DNA of 64,000 bases from UBA3824 sp017541145 (lineage in GTDB: Bacteria; Bacteroidota; Bacteroidia; Bacteroidales; UBA3824). A program made the translations under genes and the position numbers. The notes under the pieces are model-generated. The model searched no databases, was not told where the DNA came from, and saw only the letters and a list, made by a program, of their open reading frames with translations. The stretch lies in the NCBI GenBank assembly GCA_947168365.1, contig CAMVLO010000002.1:1-64000 (forward strand), in the 5' to 3' direction. Shown here piece by piece: positions 57,458-64,000 of this stretch (the stretch's first letter is position 1; every line of letters begins with the position of its first letter).

Positions 57458-59239
57458 TTATTTCGGTTGTTCTACGCCGTAGATTTCGTTGATTACGGTT
57501 TCGTATTTTTGTGCAATTACTCGGCGTTTTAGTTTCTGAGTTTGTGTAAGTTCGCCGCTTTCTGCGCTCCATACGTCGGTTACGAGTCGGAATTTGGCTA
57601 TTTGTTCTACTTTGCCGAGGGTTTTGTTTACTTTCTGTATTTCTGAATCTATCAGTTTTATTACTTTTTCGTTTTTTACAAGTGCTTCCGGCAAAAGATT
57701 CGGTTCGCCTTGTTGCTCCATGTAGATTTTCAACGCTTCAAAATTCGGTGATATGATTGCTGAGGCAAATTTTTGGCTTTCACCTACAATACACAATTGT
57801 GATATATAAGGTGATTCTTTGCATTTGCCTTCTATCATTTGCGGCGCGATGTATTTACCTGACGATGTTTTGAATACATCTTTCTTCCTGTCAGTGATAT
57901 GCAAAAAGTTTGGTGCAGAGATGTATCCGATATCACCTGTACGGAAATATCCGTCTTCGGTCATTACTTCGCTTGTAGCTTCAGGATTTTTGTAATATCC
58001 TTTCATTACGTTCGGACCTTTTACAAGAATTTCGCCGTCTTCTGCTATTTTTACATCTTCGTTGCTTACGATTGGTCCGCAAGAAGAGAATTTGTGATGA
58101 TTGATATCAGCGTGAGCAATAATCGGTGAAGTTTCTGTAAGTCCGTAACCTTCACATACTTTGATTCCGGCACACCAGAGCATACGGCTGAGGTTTGGTG
58201 ATATTGCAGCACCGCCGCAACCAAAGAATTTCATCTCGCCGCCAAAGAAATCTTCTCTCCAATGTTTGTAAACGAGTTTGTCCAAAATCATGCGTTCGAT
58301 ATTGTAGAAGAATCCGTTAGCATTGTTGTGCTCAAATCTTTGACCGAGTTCTACGGCTTTGTTGAAAAGTTTTTTCTTCATGCCGGTAAACTTTGCACCT
58401 TCTTTCATGATTCCTTCTACAATTTTTTCAGCTACACGCGGTACAGTGTTGCAACCGTTGGCTTTTATTTCGCAAAGGTCTTTTACAATTGTTCCGAGAT
58501 TTTGTGCGTAATAGATACCGATTCCGAGATATTGGTACATGTAGTTGAAACATCTTTCGTATACGTGACAAAGCGGAAGTATTGACAATACTTTGTGAGT
58601 ATGATTGAGACCGAGGATATTGCAAGCACCTTGGAAATTGCTACAGAAATTCTTGTGAGTAAGCATTGCACCTTTGGAAAGTCCTGTAGTTCCCGAAGTA
58701 TAAATTATAGAACAGAGGTCGTCTTCTTTTACATCTTTTTTAGCTTTCTCAAGTTCTTCTTTGTAGTATACTTCGCTTTTTTTACCAAGTTCCAAAACGG
58801 TGTTCCAATTTTCAACACCATCTATTTGGTTGAAAGAATATACTTTTTGTAATGACGGTATATTGTTGACAACTTGACTTACTCGTCTCCAAGCTACAGC
58901 ATCGGATATAAATGCGAATTTAGCTTCGCAGTGATTGAGCATAAAATCATAATCCTTGCTGCTGATTGTCGGATAAACAGGAACGTGAACTGCACCGGTC
59001 ATAGCGATAGCCATATCAATATAATTCCATTCAGGTCTGTTGTTTGATACAGTAGCAATTTTATCGCCTTTTTTAACGCCTAACGCCAAGAGTCCGTATG
59101 CCAAATATGTGGCATTTTTCTTAAACTCTTCTGTGCTGATCTGATTCCACTGTCCGTCAACTTTGGCTGCCAAGCAATCCTTGCGAGGAAATTTTTCCAA
59201 AGCGTAGTCTAATAGATCAAATGTTCTTGTTACGTTCAT
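57458..59239 (-). CDS. Long-chain acyl-CoA synthetase (AMP-binding)
   Basis: A 593-residue adenylate-forming enzyme that activates fatty acids to acyl-CoA. The P-loop is IYTSGTTGLSKGAMLTH, followed by GYGLTETSPI (A5) and YFRTGDIGYI (A7-A8). The catalytic Lys lies in the C-terminal part. The length and the N-terminus (DYALEKFPRKDCLAAKVDGQW) fit the FadD15-like group common in Bacteroidota. It is a single gene upstream of rimP on the same strand. Confidence 0.92.
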   Translation of the reverse strand: MNVTRTFDLLDYALEKFPRKDCLAAKVDGQWNQISTEEFKKNATYLAYGLLALGVKKGDKIATVSNNRPEWNYIDMAIAMTGAVHVPVYPTISSKDYDFMLNHCEAKFAFISDAVAWRRVSQVVNNIPSLQKVYSFNQIDGVENWNTVLELGKKSEVYYKEELEKAKKDVKEDDLCSIIYTSGTTGLSKGAMLTHKNFCSNFQGACNILGLNHTHKVLSILPLCHVYERCFNYMYQYLGIGIYYAQNLGTIVKDLCEIKANGCNTVPRVAEKIVEGIMKEGAKFTGMKKKLFNKAVELGQRFEHNNANGFFYNIERMILDKLVYKHWREDFFGGEMKFFGCGGAAISPNLSRMLWCAGIKVCEGYGLTETSPIIAHADINHHKFSSCGPIVSNEDVKIAEDGEILVKGPNVMKGYYKNPEATSEVMTEDGYFRTGDIGYISAPNFLHITDRKKDVFKTSSGKYIAPQMIEGKCKESPYISQLCIVGESQKFASAIISPNFEALKIYMEQQGEPNLLPEALVKNEKVIKLIDSEIQKVNKTLGKVEQIAKFRLVTDVWSAESGELTQTQKLKRRVIAQKYETVINEIYGVEQPK

Positions 59240-59831
59240 AATTTATTGTGGTTTTTAATTGTTCTCTTGATTAATAATTTTTTCTGCCGCAAAGATAAGA
59301 ATAATTTTTCGAATTTTTTTCACGGTCGAAAAATATTTTTTTTGTTAATTTTCATTTAATTAGTTGTATTGTAAGGGGTTGAAATGAATTTAAATATTCG
59401 AAAATTTTTAGAATTTATTTTAAAATCGAATTTATTCGAGGCTTTTTGTTCTTCATTTTTAATGTTTACAACACAAAATGATGCAATTATTTATCAAATT
59501 TGTGGTAATTTTTCGTTTTTTTCGATTTTTTGAAATTTTATAATTTTTGTCGGGTTTGATTTCGGATTATATCTTGTAACAAAAATTGATTGTAAAATCT
59601 TTATTCGCCCCTCGCAAGTAAACCTTTTATGATTTAGTATCAATTATTTACATCGTTTTTGGAGCGGACATTTTTTTTATGGTGCGGACATCGTGGAGGA
59701 CGGACCTTTATATAATGGTGTATTTACATCTCAAATTTTTTTGCGCGGAGTTGCACGAAAAGAAATTAAATTAGCTTTGTCCGAAAGTAAGAGATGTCAC
59801 AAAAGATAATTGATGTTAAAAAAAAATAAAG
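59240..59831. other. Gene-free AT-rich region
   Basis: No gene is visible in this ~590-bp stretch. GCGGACAT occurs twice (about 59665 and 59684), and a -7-like TAGCTTTG is at 59772-59779 on the plus strand without a proper -33 partner. The stretch may include the acyl-CoA ligase promoter on the minus strand. Confidence 0.4.
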
Positions 59832-59856
59832 GCCACCGGAAATAATCCGGCAGCCG
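59832..59856 (-). terminator. Terminator of the DUF5606 gene
   Basis: GGCCACCGG (59832-59840) pairs with CCGGCAGCC (59848-59856) around an internal loop. On the minus strand it is followed by TTTATTTTTTTTT. Confidence 0.8.
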
Positions 59857-59884
59857 TGTTGGTATGCAAAAATTAAGTATATTC

Positions 59885-60514
59885 TTATTTTGTTTCTTCA
59901 GCTGATTGGTCTTCCGGTTTTGAAAGTTTTTTAGAACGTGTAGAAGTTCTTTTCTTGGTTTTGATTTCGCCGCCTTCTTCAGCAGCCGGAGTTTCTTCGT
60001 CAGTTTTCTTTGTAGCTTTTTTACGAGTTTTTTTAGGTTTTTCTTCAGCTTGAGCCTCAGCAGCTTCTGCCGGTTTTTCTTCTTCAGCTTTTGTTTCTTC
60101 TTCAGCTTTTTCAGATTCGTCAGCCTCGCCGTCTACAAAACCTTTTTCTACCAAAATATTGTACCAAGCGTAAGCACGTTTGATATCCGAAAGAAATACT
60201 CGGTCGGTGTCCCAGTTAGGAAGAGCTTTAGAGAAAAGTTGTGTAAGTTCTTCATTTGAAGCTTTTTTAGGATTGAATGGAGTTTTAGTACCGTTCAATG
60301 CTTTGTAAAGATTTCTATAAACTTCAGAAAGTTTTGTGTCACCGTCTGTTGTATATATAGAGATATCTTCCAATGCGCTAATTCTTGAAGTCGCAAATGC
60401 AAGGCAACGTTTGCCGTCTACGATAGACTCTACGATTAAACCATTTTTAGCTTGTGCCACGTGTTTGTACAAACCTGGGTATGTGGCGATTGATAGAATA
60501 CCTTTTAAATTCAT
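59885..60514 (-). CDS. DUF5606 protein with Lys/Glu-rich tail
   Basis: A 209-residue cytoplasmic protein. Residues 1-125 are the Bacteroidota-specific DUF5606 domain (MNLKGILSIATYPGLYKHV, NGLIVESIVDGKRCLAFATS, LEDISIYTT). Residues ~130-209 are a low-complexity Glu/Lys/Ala/Thr tail with basic clusters (KKTRKKATKK). The domain function is unknown; the tail suggests a nucleic-acid or ribosome contact, an inference. Divergent from the OmpH gene. Confidence 0.85.
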   Translation of the reverse strand: MNLKGILSIATYPGLYKHVAQAKNGLIVESIVDGKRCLAFATSRISALEDISIYTTDGDTKLSEVYRNLYKALNGTKTPFNPKKASNEELTQLFSKALPNWDTDRVFLSDIKRAYAWYNILVEKGFVDGEADESEKAEEETKAEEEKPAEAAEAQAEEKPKKTRKKATKKTDEETPAAEEGGEIKTKKRTSTRSKKLSKPEDQSAEETK

Positions 60515-60546
60515 TTTATGTAATTTTTGAAACTAAATTGAGATTG

Positions 60547-60613
60547 CAAAGATAAAAAAAATCTGCTGCTTTGAAAAAAAACTTTCAACTAAAATTTTAT
60601 TGATTTATCTTTG
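60547..60613. promoter_or_regulatory. Divergent promoter pair with identical -7 boxes
   Basis: Minus strand: TATCTTTG (complement of 60547-60554) with TTTC 18 bp upstream (complement of 60573-60576) for the DUF5606 gene. Plus strand: TTTC (60583-60586), a 19-bp spacer, TATCTTTG (60606-60613) for the OmpH gene. Confidence 0.65.
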
Positions 60614-60655
60614 CAACAAATTTAGAAATTAAAATTTAATATTGGAAATAAAACA

Positions 60656-61291
60656 ATGAAAAAATGTTTTTTAATTACCAAAGCTTTTGCATGTGCTTTG
60701 TCCTTGACAGCTTTGGTTGGCTGTGGTAGCCAGTCAAACTCTAATGGTGCTGCTTCAAACGGCTCTGCTTCAAATGGTTCCGGCGATATCGCTTTTGTTT
60801 ACATCGATAGTCTTGTAAATGGATATGATCTCTACAATGATGAAGCTACTAAACTTATGGCTAAACAAAATCAGTATGAACAAGAACTTAACAGCAAGGG
60901 TAAATCCATCGAACGCCGTATGATGGAATTGCAAAAAAATTACGAAAACAAGCTTGTTACTCCTACAAGAGCTCAGGAAATCGGTCAACAACTTCAGGTT
61001 GAACAACAGAAACTTCTTCAACTTAGAGATCAACAATCTATGGAACTTGCTGACGATCAAGCTCAAATCATGGGTCGCGTTGGTGATTCTATCAAAAATT
61101 TTATCAAAGAATTTAATGCTGACCACAAATACAAATTTATTTTGAGTACACAAGGCAGTTCTACTTTGCTCTATGCAGATCCTGCTGCTGATATTACTAA
61201 TGTTGTTCTCAAAGAATTGAACAATCGTTATAATAAAAACGATGGAGCATCTGCTGTAGCTCCTGCTGCTGATTCTACTGCTGCAAAATAA
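60656..61291 (+). CDS. OmpH/Skp-like lipoprotein
   Basis: A 211-residue protein of the OmpH/Skp family, periplasmic chaperones that hold unfolded outer-membrane proteins. The signal ends LTALVGC, so unlike Skp it is lipidated. A Ser/Asn/Gly linker leads into IAFVYIDSLVNGYDLYNDEA, then a long coiled coil (about 65-140) and the closing strand YKFILSTQG. The Ala-rich end is unstructured. A terminator follows. Confidence 0.85.
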   Translation: MKKCFLITKAFACALSLTALVGCGSQSNSNGAASNGSASNGSGDIAFVYIDSLVNGYDLYNDEATKLMAKQNQYEQELNSKGKSIERRMMELQKNYENKLVTPTRAQEIGQQLQVEQQKLLQLRDQQSMELADDQAQIMGRVGDSIKNFIKEFNADHKYKFILSTQGSSTLLYADPAADITNVVLKELNNRYNKNDGASAVAPAADSTAAK

Positions 61292-61310
61292 TTTTACTTT
61301 ATTAATAATT

Positions 61311-61352
61311 AAGCACTCTGATTCTGATTTTTCAGGGTGCTTTATTTTTTTT
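61311..61352 (+). terminator. Terminator of the OmpH gene
   Basis: AAGCACTCTGA (61311-61321) pairs with TCAGGGTGCTT (61332-61342) with one G-U pair, followed by a T-rich run. Confidence 0.88.
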
Positions 61353-61369
61353 TACAGTTTTTATCGTTT

Positions 61370-62614
61370 ATGCAAAATTTTTTCGATACATATTTTCTGA
61401 GATACAACGTTTTCCCGGCTCATATTTCACAAGTTCCACATCCGGAACTCAAACTTATTGTAATAATTCCGTCTTACAACGAGCCTGATATTGAGCCTAC
61501 TCTAAAATCGTTGCTAAATTGTAAACCTACAAAATTTCCGGTGGAAGTAATTGTAGTAATCAATTCGCGTGAAAACGATTCTGAGGATGTAATCCGTCAA
61601 AACGAATTTACAATCAGTCAGATAGAAAAAGTAAATTCTCAGAAAATGCGTAACGATATCAATATTTATTATTGTCGTGAAGAGCGTTTGCCGCGAAAAC
61701 ATGCGGGAGTGGGTTTCGCACGAAAAATTGGTATGGACGAGGCTGTAAGAAGATTTGCTCAAATCGGTAATTCTGAGGGTGTTATTATAAATTTTGATGC
61801 TGACAGTACTTGTAATTACGAATATCTTTACGAGATCGAAAACTTTTTTTTGCATCATCCCAAGGCCGAGGCAGTTTCAATTTATTTTCAGCATGATATT
61901 GATTCTGAGGAATATCCGGAGTTTAACAGAATTGCAATTGCAAAATACGAACTTTACATGCGGTATTATATTTTGGCGCAACGTTACGCCGGATTTCCGC
62001 ACGCATTTCATACAATGGGATCGTCGTTTGCCGTGAGAGTAAAACCGTATTGTTTGGAAGGCGGCATGAATCGTCGTCAAGCCGGCGAGGATTTTTACTT
62101 TTTACAAAAAGTGATTCCGCGAGGTAAATTTTTCAGTTTGAATTCTGCCGTGGTTTATCCTTCTATTAGATGTTCGCAGCGTGTGCCTTTTGGTACGGGT
62201 ATGACTTTAACTCAAATGAAATCGTTGGAATACAGCGTTTTTGATGTTAGAAGTTTTGAAGCATTGAAGAAATTTTTCTCAACCGCAAAATTTTTCTTTA
62301 CTGACAAATCCAAAGTAATAATTGATGATTGTCTGACTGAATTTTTGTCACAAAATGATTTTTACAAGGCTGTGGATCAGATGGTTGAGAACAGTACCAA
62401 CGAAACTACATTTTTGAAACGTTTCTTTACATGGTTTGATGCTTTCAGATTGTTGAAATTTTTGCATTTTATTCACGAAGGCTATTTCTCACCGGTTCCT
62501 GTAGAAAAAAGTGCATCACAATTGCTTGATATTTTGGGTATTGACTATAATAAAAACGATATTTCGGCTCAAACTCTTCTTAGAAAATACCGTGAGCTGA
62601 AAATGGATGTTTAA
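61370..62614 (+). CDS. GT2-like glycosyltransferase
   Basis: A 414-residue protein. KLIVIIPSYNEPDIEPTLKSL is the nucleotide-binding start of a GT-A fold, and INFDADSTCNYEYL contains the metal-binding DxD. GEDFYFLQKVIPRG is in the place of the catalytic ED motif. There is no signal or clear membrane segment. The acceptor is unknown; it is not set among other glycosylation genes. Start 61370 is preferred because the longer frame runs into the OmpH terminator. Its stop overlaps the convergent kinase gene by about three bases with no terminator between. Confidence 0.8.
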   Translation: MQNFFDTYFLRYNVFPAHISQVPHPELKLIVIIPSYNEPDIEPTLKSLLNCKPTKFPVEVIVVINSRENDSEDVIRQNEFTISQIEKVNSQKMRNDINIYYCREERLPRKHAGVGFARKIGMDEAVRRFAQIGNSEGVIINFDADSTCNYEYLYEIENFFLHHPKAEAVSIYFQHDIDSEEYPEFNRIAIAKYELYMRYYILAQRYAGFPHAFHTMGSSFAVRVKPYCLEGGMNRRQAGEDFYFLQKVIPRGKFFSLNSAVVYPSIRCSQRVPFGTGMTLTQMKSLEYSVFDVRSFEALKKFFSTAKFFFTDKSKVIIDDCLTEFLSQNDFYKAVDQMVENSTNETTFLKRFFTWFDAFRLLKFLHFIHEGYFSPVPVEKSASQLLDILGIDYNKNDISAQTLLRKYRELKMDV

Positions 62615-64000
62615 TAATTGAGCAACTTGCTGAGTGCCAACGATGACAACGGTTTGTAAATGATAATATCCGACAATGCCATTATTTTGTTTTTCTCGGT
62701 TTCGTTTGGCTTTTCCGAAACTATGAAAGCCAATCTTGCGTCGGGTTTTTCATCAAGAATCTGACGCGCAAATCTCAAACTGATTTCTATTGTTGTAATT
62801 ACTTCTACAATTATGTAAATGATATTTTTGCCTGATTTGAAATATTTTATGATTTCATCCATTTCTTTTACTTGTTGAACTTCAAAATTGTACGAATTGC
62901 AGAATGTTTTTATCGTACAAAAATCTTTGTCAGCCGGAGTAGCTACCAAAATTATACCGCTGTGTTTCTGTTTGTTGATATGACTTTCTATTGCATCGTA
63001 AATATTATTTTCTTCCTTTTTTTCTTCCAAAAGCGGAATTTCTACCCAAAAACTGCTTCCGATATTTACGTGACTTTCCACACCGATTTCTCCGTTCATC
63101 AGGTTAACAAGACCTTTGCAAATACTCAAGCCGAGTCCTGCGCCTTCAAAATGGCGTGACAATGATTGTTCGTCCTGCGTAAATGATTCAAATATAGTAT
63201 CTTTACGTTTTTGATCGAATCCTATTCCGGTGTCGGCTACTATGAATTTTATTTTGCTGTTGCTAATTACATATTCGATATTTACGCTTCCTACTTTGGT
63301 AAATTTTATAGCGTTGGCAACTAAATTATAAAGTATCTTGAAATATCCGTTTTCAAAACCGCGGATATATTTTTTTTGAGTTAAATTGCTTACAACATTT
63401 ATTTCAAGATTTTTATTTAGTTGTCGCTTGATATCTTGCGCTTGGTTTACGATATTGGCAACCAATAAGTTGACATCAAATGTAGAAATCGAAATTTCAA
63501 TATCGCCGGATTTTATTTGCGAATAATAAATTATATCGTTGAAAGTATCAATAAAACGGCTTGTTGACTTGTTGAGAATTTCAGTGTATTCCTGACGGCG
63601 CTCAGGCGATAGGCTGGGGGAGACCAGAAATTGTGAAAATCCAAGTATTCCGTTTATCGGGGTTCGTATTTCGTGATTGATTACAGCAAGAAATGCCGAT
63701 TTTAGTTTGTCGGATTGCAAAGCTTTTTGGCGTGCCTCTTCCAACAACAGATAACTCTCTTTCAGCTTGGTACTTTCGTTAGAAATCATCAGTCTGAGTG
63801 AGCGTATCATTTTTTCGTAAATATTTTTTGTGTTGTTGATTTCTTTGTTGTCGCGGATTAGTCTTTCGTATGCAATTTCCTTTTCGTTGAGCAAAGTGGT
63901 AGTAAATTCCAATTCGTTGGATAATTTTTCTTTGTCATCGAGATATTGTTTTTCGTTTTTTTCTGCTGTTTTAGCAAATTTCATGTATATCGCAATGAGA
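62611..64000 (-). CDS. Sensor histidine kinase with degenerate receiver domain (partial)
   Basis: The gene runs off the right edge. The first Met in the window is at 63984, but the frame stays open before it (LIAIYMKF, perhaps the end of a membrane segment). From that Met: coiled coil 10-95, HisKA with INHEIRTPINGI (His104), HATPase with N box NLVANAIKFT, G1 ADTGIGF and G2 FEGAGLGLSI. A C-terminal receiver-like domain follows, in which the strand that should end in the phosphoacceptor Asp reads IIYIIVEVITT. The conserved Lys-Pro (YKPLSS) is kept. It is probably a hybrid kinase whose receiver is no longer phosphorylated. Confidence 0.85.
   Translation of the reverse strand, partial: LIAIYMKFAKTAEKNEKQYLDDKEKLSNELEFTTTLLNEKEIAYERLIRDNKEINNTKNIYEKMIRSLRLMISNESTKLKESYLLLEEARQKALQSDKLKSAFLAVINHEIRTPINGILGFSQFLVSPSLSPERRQEYTEILNKSTSRFIDTFNDIIYYSQIKSGDIEISISTFDVNLLVANIVNQAQDIKRQLNKNLEINVVSNLTQKKYIRGFENGYFKILYNLVANAIKFTKVGSVNIEYVISNSKIKFIVADTGIGFDQKRKDTIFESFTQDEQSLSRHFEGAGLGLSICKGLVNLMNGEIGVESHVNIGSSFWVEIPLLEEKKEENNIYDAIESHINKQKHSGIILVATPADKDFCTIKTFCNSYNFEVQQVKEMDEIIKYFKSGKNIIYIIVEVITTIEISLRFARQILDEKPDARLAFIVSEKPNETEKNKIMALSDIIIYKPLSSLALSKLLNY

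Noticed and set aside
59640..59790. Small RNA gene near repeated GCGGACAT
   Set aside because: The -7-like box lacks a correctly spaced -33 and no stable independent hairpin precedes the DUF5606 terminator.

Overview
The window looks like a chromosomal segment of a low-GC Bacteroidales (Bacteroidota) bacterium. Four things point there. The gene order tyrosine recombinase - hpf - tRNA cluster - tuf - tRNA-Trp - secE - nusG - rplKAJL - rpoBC - DUF3467 is typical of the order. The promoters repeatedly fit the phylum's TTTG-N19-21-TAnnTTTG pattern. Bacteroidota-specific families are present (DUF3467, DUF5606, DUF4369-thioredoxin lipoproteins, an UpxY-like NusG paralogue). The xylan-degradation cassette is also of Bacteroidota type. 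I cannot name the species.

Layout. 1-1.2 kb: a 42-bp tandem array, a MITE-like inverted-repeat element and a small HARE-type HTH protein. 1.3-11.4 kb: a six-gene glucuronoxylan cassette (GH67, GH35-like, GH115, GPH symporter, GH10 lipoprotein, GH43) behind one good promoter, without SusC/SusD. 11.4-14.8 kb: accessory DNA with a second ~42-bp array, three tandem lipoprotein genes linked by an exact 73-bp repeat, and a lipoprotein barnase with its barstar. 15-30 kb: the recombinase/translation/RNA polymerase superoperon with five tRNAs. 30-37 kb: L31, an esterase, a thioredoxin lipoprotein, a lipoprotein related to the 12-13 kb set beside a peptidase C10 fragment, a helical protein, a composite 42-bp array and an outer-membrane barrel. 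37-41.4 kb: GlmU-like protein, Lon and an orphan UpxY-like factor. 41.4-51 kb: a candidate sRNA, uvrA, and argR-carA-argH-carB behind a candidate ARG box. 51.2-51.4 kb: a long-hairpin RNA resembling 6S RNA. 52.4-59.2 kb (minus strand): acyl-CoA ligase, then rimP-nusA-infB with a promoter followed at once by a terminator hairpin. 59.9-64 kb: DUF5606 and OmpH genes from divergent promoters, a glycosyltransferase, and a histidine kinase running off the right edge.

The strongest undescribed signal is the recurrence of a 42-bp period (four helical turns, fourteen codons) in intergenic arrays whose sequences are unrelated. Their T/A-tracts fall at constant spacing and some units carry perfect palindromes; a fourth array has a 33-bp period. 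The second is a family of secreted lipoproteins associated with fragments that look like pieces of C10 (streptopain-type) peptidases, recombining through the 73-bp repeat. No complete novel defence or mobile system is evident.
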